NCBI GenBank assembly: GCA_944321165.1
Contig: CALUKE010000022.1
Location: 1-45,141 of the forward strand
DNA length: 45,141 bases
Source: an uncultured Odoribacter sp.
GTDB taxonomy: Bacteria > Bacteroidota > Bacteroidia > Bacteroidales > Marinifilaceae
Reading direction: 5' to 3'
This document shows, in pieces, positions 28,969 through 37,823 of this stretch. The notes under the pieces are model-generated. The model was not told the origin of the DNA. It worked only from the letters and a program-made list of their open reading frames with translations, and made no database searches. Each line of letters opens with the position of its first letter. Position 1 is the first letter of the stretch. The position numbers and the translations under genes are program-made.

Positions 28969-29556
28969 ATGAATTATAAATTTGACGGAAGCAGGGTGTT
29001 CTTTACATCCGACACCCACTTCAACCACACCAATATCATCAGGTTCTGCAACAGGCCATTCAAGGATGTGTCGCACATGAATGAAACGATTATTTCCAAC
29101 TGGAACCGCGTGGTCGGTCCGGAGGATATCGTGTTCCACCTGGGTGATTTCTGTCTGGGCGGTTCTGCCGAATGGATAAACATACTGAACAGGCTGAACG
29201 GGAAAATATACCTTATTTCCGGCAACCACGACATCAAGAACCTGAGGCAGAATTACACGAAATACTTCGAGCAGATAACGATGCAGATGTATATCGAGGT
29301 GGATAAACAGAAGATTTATCTGAATCACTGTCCGTTCCTCTGCTATGGCGGCTCATACGATGACACCTGGCAGCTTTTCGGACACGTGCATACCCGAAGG
29401 AACAATACCGGAAAGGATGCACCGCGACTGAGTATGCTTCTTCCGACACAATATGATGTCGGAGTAGACAATAACGATTTCACTCCGGTCTCGTTTGTAC
29501 AGGTGAAGGCAATCATCGAGAAGCAGATTGAGCAATCGAAGAAAGGAGAGCAATAG
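28969..29556 (+). CDS. Calcineurin-like metallophosphoesterase
   Basis: A protein of 195 residues from ATG 28969 (ATG 28948 and 28954 are also in frame). All family metal-binding blocks are present in order: FTSDTHFNHTNII, VFHLGDFCLGG, YLISGNHD, YLNHCPFLCYGG and LFGHVHTR. It should therefore be an active phosphohydrolase. The substrate is unknown. Small phosphoesterases of this type are frequent cargo of Bacteroidota mobile elements. I prefer the third Met because it follows an A-rich stretch and places the first motif near the N-terminus. The gene is followed two bases later by the remnant of a second phosphoesterase. Confidence 0.88.
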   Translation: MNYKFDGSRVFFTSDTHFNHTNIIRFCNRPFKDVSHMNETIISNWNRVVGPEDIVFHLGDFCLGGSAEWINILNRLNGKIYLISGNHDIKNLRQNYTKYFEQITMQMYIEVDKQKIYLNHCPFLCYGGSYDDTWQLFGHVHTRRNNTGKDAPRLSMLLPTQYDVGVDNNDFTPVSFVQVKAIIEKQIEQSKKGEQ

Positions 29557-29557
29557 G

Positions 29558-29667
29558 ATGAAAATACAATACATGAGCGATCTGTACCTGAATAAGGTGT
29601 GATATGTGTCTTCGAGAACGAACCCCTTGCGAATGGGTTTGATTCTGAAAAGCTAATTGAGATTTAA
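29558..29667 (+). pseudogene. Remnant of a second metallophosphoesterase
   Basis: ATG 29558 opens MKIQYMSDLYLN, nearly the canonical start of another metallophosphoesterase group (MKIQYMSDLHLEF), and stops after 14 codons. In another frame, from about 29596, the sequence reads GVICVFENEPLANGFDSEK then LIEI and a stop at 29665-29667, which resembles the C-terminus of such an enzyme. The middle is missing. I infer a large internal deletion that joined the two ends out of frame. Confidence 0.5.
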
Positions 29668-29680
29668 TGAGCATAAAGAG

Positions 29681-30997
29681 ATGAACGAAAGAATGAGCAT
29701 AGATGGAGAATTCCTTGCCGATTTGGCGAAGGAGGTTGGCCTGAATACCTCTCACTTGGATGTGTTGGGCGAAAGGCAACATTGGGAGATTGTCGTTGGC
29801 GGCAATATGCTGGAACGGCTGGTTGGTATTCAGCGCCAATTCGAGCGACTGGCCGTAATGGGCGACGATGAGTACCGGGGATTCTATATCGAGGTGCCGC
29901 GCCCTACGCCGGAAGAGTGGGGCGATGCCGAGGAGTTGATTGCTTCGGGAGAATATGACAGCCGGGAGGCGTTCCATGCGGACTGGCTTGCATTCAACCC
30001 GATGGAGACGCGGTGGTTCCATGTCGCCTCGACCCGATACGGTGATTCCCGGTCGCTTCGTGTTACGGATCGGAAGCGTACCATGTTCATCATCACGAAC
30101 TGTCCTGCTTGTGCTGATGGGGCCCCCGATGATGCGTGGTACAGGGATATTCTTACCCGTCTTTTCGACTATCTGGAACGGATGATTGATGTCGTTGTCG
30201 CGAATCCCAACGGGTTCAACGATTACGTGGCGCAAAACCTGCCGTACCAGCAGCGTATAGGACGGATCTCACAAAAGGAATTCAACCGCATAGTACCGAA
30301 TTGCAAAATTGAGGTGGAGGATAAGGAGACGGCCATCAAGGCTTTGGAAGATTCGGTCCACGGGCGTTCCGTGCCTCCTTTGGAGACCATGACTATCCGG
30401 CAGTATTGCTCCTATTACCGTATTGCCAACGAGGCGTATGAGGCTTATTATCGGAAACGGGGCGCCAGCGGACGTGTTTATGAAGATCCGCAGGGTGTTC
30501 CGGAAGAGTTGCGGGAGGTAGCCTACTACAAGCGGATGAAGTTTGTGGATGTGGAGACCTTGTACGACATTGACAGTCCGGCTGATTTCATACGGTTTGC
30601 AACGGATCACTACGGAGAACTGGGGCTTTCACGTCTGAATATCTTTGCCTCAAACAAGCGTCAGAAGGGCTGGATGATTGTTGTCTCCAACAGTTATTCG
30701 GCTAATGTCGGGCTGGCTATCGAAGTGGCTACCGCCTTGTATAAGGCCGGAGCGCCGCTATTGATATACGATGCAGAGAGACTCCTACGAATCCTGCGGG
30801 AAGAGGATTATGTGCGGCTGATTCCCGACTCCTTTCACAACTATATGGGTTATCAGGAAGAAGGCTCCGTCTACGAACTGCCGTGGGAATACGAATGTTC
30901 GGACGATGGTGACTCGCCTCTCAATAAGGAGCAATATCATGCGATTGTCTCGCTTACAGAATGGCAGCCGGAGGCGCAGGTTAAACCCATCGCTTGA
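29681..30997 (+). CDS. Uncharacterised GC-rich island protein, 438 residues
   Basis: The frame opens at a TTG (29657), but ATG 29681, preceded by AAAGAG, is the better start. I do not recognise the family. The protein is acidic and soluble, without signal peptide or membrane segment. It contains NCPACADGAPDDAWYRDILT, which could be a thiol or metal site, and a possible alpha/beta segment (GWMIVVSNSYSANVGLAIE). Its GC content and codon use (many CGG, GCC, CTG, GAG) differ sharply from the AT-rich genes on either side, which indicates separate acquisition. It follows the phosphoesterase remnant by 13 bases and ends at two hairpins. Confidence 0.7.
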   Translation: MNERMSIDGEFLADLAKEVGLNTSHLDVLGERQHWEIVVGGNMLERLVGIQRQFERLAVMGDDEYRGFYIEVPRPTPEEWGDAEELIASGEYDSREAFHADWLAFNPMETRWFHVASTRYGDSRSLRVTDRKRTMFIITNCPACADGAPDDAWYRDILTRLFDYLERMIDVVVANPNGFNDYVAQNLPYQQRIGRISQKEFNRIVPNCKIEVEDKETAIKALEDSVHGRSVPPLETMTIRQYCSYYRIANEAYEAYYRKRGASGRVYEDPQGVPEELREVAYYKRMKFVDVETLYDIDSPADFIRFATDHYGELGLSRLNIFASNKRQKGWMIVVSNSYSANVGLAIEVATALYKAGAPLLIYDAERLLRILREEDYVRLIPDSFHNYMGYQEEGSVYELPWEYECSDDGDSPLNKEQYHAIVSLTEWQPEAQVKPIA

Positions 30998-31018
30998 TGG
31001 GTTCGTGGTAATTGTCAG

Positions 31019-31065
31019 CTTGGTTTATCTCTATGTGGGTCATATAGGGGTAAGCCAAGTTTTTA
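31019..31065 (+). terminator. Terminator after the GC-rich gene
   Basis: CTTGGTTTA (31019-31027) pairs with TAAGCCAAG (31051-31059) with one G-T pair, followed by TTTTT. A separate perfect hairpin, AACCCATC/GATGGGTT (30984-31003), overlaps the stop codon just before it. Confidence 0.75.
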
Positions 31066-31109
31066 TATAATCTATTGCTTAGAATGTAGAAAGAAAAAGA
31101 GTTAGAATC

Positions 31110-31140
31110 TTGCGTGAACTAAAAAACAAAGGTATATTTG
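31110..31140 (+). promoter_or_regulatory. Promoter of the BREX-like operon
   Basis: A -33 TTG (31110-31112) and a -7 box TATATTTG (31133-31140) are separated by 20 bases, the spacing usual for Bacteroidota promoters. The -7 box lies 29 bases before the start of the XRE regulator, and a terminator closes the previous unit upstream. Confidence 0.6.
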
Positions 31141-31169
31141 TACAAATAATGGCCATAAATTGAATAAGC

Positions 31170-31382
31170 ATGTCGAATATTCAACAAATAGTGATGAATA
31201 GAATTAAGGTTACCCTTGTTGAGAAGCAGAAAACAAATAGATGGCTGGCAAAACAGATGGGAAAATCAGAGAATACTATATCAAGATGGTGCTCCAATAA
31301 AACACAACCGTCTATTCAGCAGTTTCAACAGATTGCGACTTTGTTGGGTGTTGATATTCAGACTTTGATAACGTTAAGATAA
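31170..31382 (+). CDS. XRE/Cro-type HTH regulator
   Basis: A 70-residue helix-turn-helix protein. The recognition region reads TNRWLAKQMGKSENTISRWC, followed by the conserved PSIQQFQQIATLLGVDIQTLI. It lies one base before brxP and is the first gene of the operon, so it probably represses or tunes this defence unit by binding near its own promoter. The operator was not identified. Confidence 0.88.
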   Translation: MSNIQQIVMNRIKVTLVEKQKTNRWLAKQMGKSENTISRWCSNKTQPSIQQFQQIATLLGVDIQTLITLR

Positions 31383-31383
31383 T

Positions 31384-33888
31384 ATGTTCAAAATTATATG
31401 GGATAAGGAAACTGGGGGAGTGAGGTTGCAATCGCACTTCACATCTGATGCTTTAACTGTGTCGCCTCGTCCTGTTTTTTTTGAGGAACTTGATATGCTG
31501 GGGCTTGACAAATTGGGGTGGCAATACCCTCGGTGTCAAGAACCTTTGTTGTGGGCGTGCAATAAGCAATATTTCTATCGCGGAGTGTTGGCTTTTGATG
31601 TAAAAGGGGCTAATATATATGATGATCCAACGGTAATATTTCAAGAAGGACAAGAAAAGCTTAACATCATACCTGTCGATGTTGATGAGATGTTAAAACG
31701 TGTCAACAATGAGATGTTTCTGCTTGAAAGTGAGGCGGTAGAGTTTATTCGGGATAAATTTGCGCAATATTCTTCTGCGCGCAAAACCGTGGAAAAAGCT
31801 GTTGCAAATCAGATGGATTTTGAAGCATTGGCTGCAAAACAGGAGAAGCGCACGAAAAATAAGATGGCTATTGTCAAACAGGATTGTGATAGTTTTGATG
31901 TCATGCCGTTGGAGGTTGCGCAGGAGCAGGGTAAGAAAATCTATCAGACCACTCGGATTGATAAGTTCTTGGCATCCTTCTCGGGGGGAAAAGATTCGCA
32001 GGTTGTCCTTGATTTGTGTACCCGAGCTATCCCTCCGGAGTCTTTCGAGGTGATATATTCCGATACGGGTTACGAGTTGCCACCTTCGTTGGTTCTCTAT
32101 GATCAGATTATCGAGTTCTATCATCAGAAGTTCCCTACGCTTAAATTCTCGGTGGCTCGTAATCACGAGAGCGTAATTAATTATTGGGATAAAATAGGTA
32201 CGCCGTCCGATACTCATCGCTGGTGCTGTTCCATTATGAAAACGGCTCCACTTTATCGTATGCTGAAAATTGACGGCACAAATAAGCAAGCTCGAATTCT
32301 GACATTTGATGGTGTTCGCGCAGAAGAAAGCACTCGGCGATCTGGTTATAGTAGAGAGGGTAAAAGTGTCAAACACTTTACCGTAATAAACGAAAGCCCA
32401 ATTTTATATTGGAATACGACGGAGGTCTTTCTCTATTTATTGAAGAATAATCTACCAATAAATCCTGCGTATCGTTATGGAATGACTCGTGTGGGTTGTT
32501 TAATATGTCCGTTTTCTTCTGAATGGAATGATTGTATTTCACGGAAATGTTTTAATAAAAGCCTACAGCCGTTCTTGACTAGAATAGAAGCCATTGTACA
32601 AAAAAGCAATATTTCAGATAAAAAAGATTATATACGTCAAGGTAACTGGAAAAGGAGGGCTGGTGGTAGAGGCCTAGCATCGCGTTCGTTTGTACAAATA
32701 TTGGCAACCAATCCGGATTTGGTACTTTTGAGCACCGAACCCCAGAAACATATTTTCACATGGTTACCAACTGTATGTGACTTTCAGTTATCGCCCAATG
32801 GTCAATATGGAGAGATTAAGTATGATAAATTAATTTATCAATTTGAAATAGAATTAAAAGACCATACGGTTAAGATAATATTTAAGAATACGCATACTAA
32901 TCCGACGCTCCAAGGATTACTTAAACGAGCAATATACAAAGCAACATATTGTATAAATTGTGAGGCTTGTGAAGTTGAGTGCCCAACGGGAGCTTTATCT
33001 ATTTTACCTGATGTAAAAATTGATCAACAAAAATGTATACATTGTCATAAGTGTTTAACATTCCATGAACTAGGATGCATAGTAGCGCATTCATTAGCTG
33101 AAACTGGATCAAATCAGAATAAAATGAAACTTGTAGGATATAATAACTTTGGCTTGAACGGGGAATGGCTTGATTTTTTTATGTCATCAGCAGAAACATA
33201 TTTTACAGATAACCTTCACGGCTTGCACCCTAAAGAACAATTGCCCAATTTCGTGAAATGGCTAGTTCAAGCGGGAATTTTAGATGATACTAAATCTAGA
33301 AAGTTAACCGATCTCGGAGCATATCTTGTTGAATTATATGCTTACATGCCGGACCTTGTATGGGAAGTAGTTTGGATTAATTTAACATATAATGCTCCAA
33401 TCGTGAAGTGGTTTGAAGAAAATATAGACTGGAATGTTTGCGTGTCAGAAGGCGATGTGCGAGAGAAGGTCATGTTTGATTATTCTTCAGAGAGTCAAAC
33501 AACGATTAAGAATATCGTTTATGCTCTGTTTAGAACCTTCCGGGAAAGTCCAATCGGAAGAAGCATAATGCCACAAATAGAAAAACAAAAATATGTAAAA
33601 ACACCATATGTGAATGTATCTCGAGAGGCCATAGCCTATTCTATATATAAATTTACCCAAAGTAAGAATATTTCAGGCTTACGTGTGGCAGATTTGTATG
33701 ATCCCACAAATAAATGTGGAGCTTATCGAGAATTTGGTCTTGACCGAGAAACGCTAATTAGCTTGTTAAGATCTATCAATAGTGATATGAATCCGGTTCT
33801 TAATGCAACCTTTAGTATGGGATTGGATCATATTACTTTGCGAGAGGAACTGACTCCGTTGGAAGTGTTGAAACTTTTAACTAAATAA
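31384..33888 (+). CDS. brxP: BrxP-like PAPS-reductase/ferredoxin protein (BREX type 4)
   Basis: This 834-residue protein has an N-terminal domain (1-185) with a Cys pair near 51/59. The PAPS reductase/DndC-like domain follows (190-400) with P-loop SFSGGKDS (198-205), HRWCCSIMKTAP (Cys281-282), GVRAEES and a second Cys pair in VGCLICPF (372/375). Next is a 2[4Fe-4S] ferredoxin (Cys523, 526, 529, 533 and 551, 554, 557, 565). A C-terminal all-helical domain (about 590-834) resembles DUF4007. DndC-type enzymes put sulfur into the DNA backbone. BREX type 4 is defined by such a protein in place of the PglX methyltransferase. Modification of DNA by this copy is inferred. It is followed 2 bases later by the 144-residue gene. 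Confidence 0.88.
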   Translation: MFKIIWDKETGGVRLQSHFTSDALTVSPRPVFFEELDMLGLDKLGWQYPRCQEPLLWACNKQYFYRGVLAFDVKGANIYDDPTVIFQEGQEKLNIIPVDVDEMLKRVNNEMFLLESEAVEFIRDKFAQYSSARKTVEKAVANQMDFEALAAKQEKRTKNKMAIVKQDCDSFDVMPLEVAQEQGKKIYQTTRIDKFLASFSGGKDSQVVLDLCTRAIPPESFEVIYSDTGYELPPSLVLYDQIIEFYHQKFPTLKFSVARNHESVINYWDKIGTPSDTHRWCCSIMKTAPLYRMLKIDGTNKQARILTFDGVRAEESTRRSGYSREGKSVKHFTVINESPILYWNTTEVFLYLLKNNLPINPAYRYGMTRVGCLICPFSSEWNDCISRKCFNKSLQPFLTRIEAIVQKSNISDKKDYIRQGNWKRRAGGRGLASRSFVQILATNPDLVLLSTEPQKHIFTWLPTVCDFQLSPNGQYGEIKYDKLIYQFEIELKDHTVKIIFKNTHTNPTLQGLLKRAIYKATYCINCEACEVECPTGALSILPDVKIDQQKCIHCHKCLTFHELGCIVAHSLAETGSNQNKMKLVGYNNFGLNGEWLDFFMSSAETYFTDNLHGLHPKEQLPNFVKWLVQAGILDDTKSRKLTDLGAYLVELYAYMPDLVWEVVWINLTYNAPIVKWFEENIDWNVCVSEGDVREKVMFDYSSESQTTIKNIVYALFRTFRESPIGRSIMPQIEKQKYVKTPYVNVSREAIAYSIYKFTQSKNISGLRVADLYDPTNKCGAYREFGLDRETLISLLRSINSDMNPVLNATFSMGLDHITLREELTPLEVLKLLTK

Positions 33889-33890
33889 CA

Positions 33891-34325
33891 ATGGTATCGG
33901 ATTGCGTTTTATATTACATTGATTTAATAAAACAGGTAAACATAGGGAACTATCGAGGACGAAAAATTTTTGCTAAACCTATTTTTATCCTTGCAATTAT
34001 CGACGTGATTGAGAGAAAGTGTGTGGTAGTTAACCACTTTCAATATGAGGATTTACAAAAGGCATATAGTAGTATATATAAATTTTATATAGGAGATAGA
34101 GAAACGCCTATGTGTAAACCGTTTAATTATATGCAGAATGATGGATTTTGGCATTGTCAAATGAGTGATGCTTCTATCCCATTGCATTCTGCAAAAGCTA
34201 TAAGAGATAATGTTGAATATGCCTACCTCGACAATGCATTATGGGATTTGCTTCAGGATAAGGATATTCGTGAATTGATGAAGAGTGAGATAATACGATT
34301 CTTTAAATTGGAACCAAACAACTAA
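33891..34325 (+). CDS. 144-residue protein resembling phosphorothioate-DNA-binding (SBD) domains
   Basis: A small protein between brxP and brxC. Its layout (N-terminal helix, KPIFILAIIDVIE at about 29-41, a helical stretch, then KPFNYMQNDGFWHCQ at about 76-90) recalls the domain found N-terminal to some HNH endonucleases. That domain includes the sulfur-binding domain of ScoMcrA, where the form is KPxxLLALLDxI ... PFxxLxNDGxWxL. It has no nuclease domain attached. I infer that it reads sulfur-marked DNA for the BREX machinery. The match is by motif memory only and needs a structure or profile comparison. The spacing (2 bases after brxP, 18 before brxC) makes it an integral operon member. Confidence 0.6.
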   Translation: MVSDCVLYYIDLIKQVNIGNYRGRKIFAKPIFILAIIDVIERKCVVVNHFQYEDLQKAYSSIYKFYIGDRETPMCKPFNYMQNDGFWHCQMSDASIPLHSAKAIRDNVEYAYLDNALWDLLQDKDIRELMKSEIIRFFKLEPNN

Positions 34326-34343
34326 CCGAGAACATTTCAAACG

Positions 34344-37300
34344 ATGAAGACCAAATACTCTGACCTAATCGAAATTCGGGAATCCGCCATCGCATTCAAA
34401 ATCCAACCGGAGAATGGCGATTGGAGAGACTTTATTCCAAACGAGCAGTTTAATGAAGTGTTGAGAAAGGTTGTGAATTCGGTGTATAACAACAATGCCG
34501 ATTTTCATAAACCGTTCTGGATTTCTGGCACCTATGGAAGTGGCAAAAGCCATGCAGGAGCCGTAATCAAACACTTGTTATGTGATCCGATTGACGATAT
34601 TCGAGAGTATATAGAGTGTGAATATCGGGATGAATCGTTGGCTCTTCTTCGCTCAGACATTTTGAATCTCCGGAGCAAAAAACGATTGTTTCCGGTCTCC
34701 CTCTATGGCATTGTCAATATGGCTGCTGCGGAAGATTTGCCTTTTGTATTGCAGACGCATATTGTAGATGCGTTGAATCGAGAGGGTATCGAGTTTGAAG
34801 TGCAAACCGATTTTGACCATTATATTGCAGATATAGAGAAGGATGGTGAGTTCTGGTCTCTTATTATCGAGCGAGATGCTCAACTTAAAGCGCTTGCGCC
34901 TTCAACCGAGTTATTGATTGACAAATTGAGCGACCGTGATATATCTGTAATTCGTCATATCAAAAATGCACTTCGCCGACAGAATCGAGTGATTCCATTG
35001 CAGAGTGATGACCTTGAAAAATGGATTTTCGAGGTGCAGGATAAATTAGCCGCTCAAGGAGTGTATGATGGTTTGCTTATCGTATGGGATGAGTTTACCG
35101 ATGTGCTTAAATCGGCATTCGGTTTATCAGCTCTTGTTACGCTTCAGGGTATCAGTGAACGCATGATGATGGCCAAGAATAATTCCTATTTCTTGTTTAT
35201 CTCCCATCCTTCGGCATTGGATTGCCTGCAAGTTGAAGAACGAGAAAAAACCAAAGGACGTTATCATTATATGCCGTATAATATGGAGACTGTTTCGGCA
35301 TATAAGATTATGTCGCGCAAATTCAGGATTATTGACGACGATGTTGTATATGAACATAAACGAAGCGCATTCATAGGTCCGCATGAAGGGCTTTATAATG
35401 AGTTTGCCGAGATTTCGACCTCGACCAGCCCGGAAGAGACCAAGCAAGACCTTTATAACCTATTCCCACTGCATCCTGGCACGGCCAATCTGGCAACCTA
35501 TTACGCTCGTGAGGCAGGTTCTTCTTCTCGAAGTGTTTTTGAGTTTATCGGGGCCAATCCTCAAATCCGAGAGTTTTTTGACGATGAGGCGGTATATGCA
35601 GAAGGCCGTGTGATTACGGCCGACTATTTATGGGATTTTGTGGTCGATGAATTCAATGAGAAGGTATCTAAGTTTGGTGCTGTTACGGAGCGCTTCAATT
35701 CGAGAAAACTGCAGGTCGAGAATGAAGGTGGTCCTGAATGTTACGCAGTGTTCAAAAGCATCTTGCTTCTCAATGCGCTTAATAACATAGCGAATAATGT
35801 GACGGTTACACCCTCGGAGGAAAATATCGCACGTCTATTTGCAGGAACCTATATTGAACCGAAGCTTAAAGAGGTACTCGACTACCTGGATAGCAATAGC
35901 ATCATTCAGCGAGCTCCGGGTGGATTGTACTCGATTCAATTCTCATCCCTTCCGACCAAAGATATTGAAGCGAAGAAGAATGAATTGAAGCTCACTCAGT
36001 TTAAATACACTTCTCAAATTATCAATTTTGGAAACGAAGCAGAGCGGCTTCTGAAATCTAACTTCTCGACGGTTACTCGTCCGAGCACGTACAAAATGTA
36101 CTCACTTGATAGCAGTGAGTATATATTACTTAATGCCATTGAAAAAGGGCGCAAGAGCTGTCCTGCATATGAGATATTCGTTGCATTACTCTTTGCTAAA
36201 GACACACAAGAAATCAGCGAATTAAAACAGATTGCCTATAAGGCCTCGTCTAACGATGATTTGGGCCGTTTTGCGAATACGCTATTTGTTGTGTATGAAA
36301 CACCTTTTGGTGAGACCAATTATGAACGATTTATCGAATATCAGGCCAATGCATCGGTAGCGCGCAATTATAACTCCAATGATCAGGCCGAGGCTCATAT
36401 TGGCTCTGCTAATGCAATGATCCGCGAATGGGTTTTGAAATTGCAGCGCGGAACATTTACCTATTACTTAAGGGACAAAAGCGACGTGAATTCTGCCCTG
36501 AAGATAGCTTTGACCATCAATTCCTGCGTAGCACCCACCATTTTTTCCAGTGGACCGGATTCTTATGATTTATTACGTTCCAAGTCTACGACTTTTTGGA
36601 AAAAACAGTTGGCTCGCGATACAGTGAAAACCGTATTGACCAATAATACCAAAACTGACATAAGCAGTCATTGTACGGGGCAGTATTTACATATGCCATT
36701 GTTGTTGCAAGATAGTGTAGACGAGAATCTCGAATGGAAGGGATCAATCGATCCTAATCATCCTTTGAAACTTGTGTCGGATTTTGTTGACAAGAAATTG
36801 CATGGGGTCAATAAAAATACCGATTTTAACCTCGGTGAGAAATTAAAGGATTTAACGCTGCCTCCGTTTGGATTGTTCCAGTCGTGTGCATGCATGGGTA
36901 TGGTAGCTTTTGCGATGCGTAAATATGTCAAGCAGATTTTTGATACGAACGGCAAACCGCTTGATGCTACCCACATTGCCGATGCTGTTATCAAGATGTT
37001 CCAAGCATGGGAGAGCGATAAAGTAAATAATACGCTCAACTTTATGTTTGAAACCAAAGAGTCGGGCGAATTATGCAAATTGTTTATCCAAAATTTCAGG
37101 TTGAACGAACTGAAAGGGTATAATGATATCAGCAGCCTCACTGATGCTCGTTGGGCTCTCACACATGAGTATATTACGGGTAAAGGATATCCGTTGTGGT
37201 CTTTGAAATACGCTACTACTGATGAAAATCTGCATAAATTAATTGATAATATTGTAAAGATTTGTGTAGAGAAGGATTTCCGCAACCAACCTCATCTGTT

Positions 37301-37823
37301 AACGCAGACTCTTACAGAGATGAAACAACGTAAGTTTGAATTGAAAGAGTTGCTTAAACACGATGAGGCGTTTAAAATCGGGTTTGAGACTTTTGTGCGT
37401 AGTGTTGCAGATGCTAATGGCCTTCAATTAAATGATATGGAGACTACTGTCGCCATCGATGGCCTTCGTCAGCATATCCAAGGTGATATTGGTTTATGGA
37501 GCGAAGATGAGGTGCGTATAGCTTTTGTGAAGTGGAGGAATAAGGTGTTAGAGGACCGAGAGCGTCAAAGACAGGAAGAAGAACAACGCCGACAAGAGGA
37601 ACAACGCCGTCGCCAAGAGGAATGGCAGAAGTTGCAGGCTCATGACAAGCAGAGTGGATACTTAGCAGATAATCCAGAAGAACTTCTGCAGAAAAAGTCC
37701 ACAGCACGTAATAAGGTACGACAAATCCAGGATCTTCATACAGCAAGAGCTATCCTGGAAATGATTATTGATAAGGCAAACAATAGTTCAATAATTAATA
37801 TCATTAACGAATTCGATGCTTAA
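34344..37823 (+). CDS. brxC: BREX P-loop ATPase BrxC/PglY
   Basis: A 1159-residue ATPase of the BrxC/PglY type. Walker A GTYGSGKS lies at 62-69, preceded by FWIS as in the family, and Walker B LLIVWDE at 244-250. A long helical C-terminal region follows, including a charged coiled coil of Arg/Gln/Glu repeats at about 1070-1105. BrxC is present in nearly all BREX types and is thought to act in the complex that recognises or halts incoming DNA. The stop TAA at 37821-37823 overlaps the pglZ start by eight bases, so the two are translationally coupled. No frameshift or missing motif was seen. Confidence 0.92.
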   Translation: MKTKYSDLIEIRESAIAFKIQPENGDWRDFIPNEQFNEVLRKVVNSVYNNNADFHKPFWISGTYGSGKSHAGAVIKHLLCDPIDDIREYIECEYRDESLALLRSDILNLRSKKRLFPVSLYGIVNMAAAEDLPFVLQTHIVDALNREGIEFEVQTDFDHYIADIEKDGEFWSLIIERDAQLKALAPSTELLIDKLSDRDISVIRHIKNALRRQNRVIPLQSDDLEKWIFEVQDKLAAQGVYDGLLIVWDEFTDVLKSAFGLSALVTLQGISERMMMAKNNSYFLFISHPSALDCLQVEEREKTKGRYHYMPYNMETVSAYKIMSRKFRIIDDDVVYEHKRSAFIGPHEGLYNEFAEISTSTSPEETKQDLYNLFPLHPGTANLATYYAREAGSSSRSVFEFIGANPQIREFFDDEAVYAEGRVITADYLWDFVVDEFNEKVSKFGAVTERFNSRKLQVENEGGPECYAVFKSILLLNALNNIANNVTVTPSEENIARLFAGTYIEPKLKEVLDYLDSNSIIQRAPGGLYSIQFSSLPTKDIEAKKNELKLTQFKYTSQIINFGNEAERLLKSNFSTVTRPSTYKMYSLDSSEYILLNAIEKGRKSCPAYEIFVALLFAKDTQEISELKQIAYKASSNDDLGRFANTLFVVYETPFGETNYERFIEYQANASVARNYNSNDQAEAHIGSANAMIREWVLKLQRGTFTYYLRDKSDVNSALKIALTINSCVAPTIFSSGPDSYDLLRSKSTTFWKKQLARDTVKTVLTNNTKTDISSHCTGQYLHMPLLLQDSVDENLEWKGSIDPNHPLKLVSDFVDKKLHGVNKNTDFNLGEKLKDLTLPPFGLFQSCACMGMVAFAMRKYVKQIFDTNGKPLDATHIADAVIKMFQAWESDKVNNTLNFMFETKESGELCKLFIQNFRLNELKGYNDISSLTDARWALTHEYITGKGYPLWSLKYATTDENLHKLIDNIVKICVEKDFRNQPHLLTQTLTEMKQRKFELKELLKHDEAFKIGFETFVRSVADANGLQLNDMETTVAIDGLRQHIQGDIGLWSEDEVRIAFVKWRNKVLEDRERQRQEEEQRRQEEQRRRQEEWQKLQAHDKQSGYLADNPEELLQKKSTARNKVRQIQDLHTARAILEMIIDKANNSSIINIINEFDA

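Noticed and set aside
28789..29328. 179-codon minus-strand frame over the phosphoesterase gene
   Set aside because: It is the antisense shadow of a gene whose five catalytic motifs are all intact on the plus strand.
29513..30235. 240-codon minus-strand frame opposite the GC-rich gene
   Set aside because: Long antisense frames are expected in GC-rich coding sequence. The plus frame is longer, has a better start and ends at a terminator.
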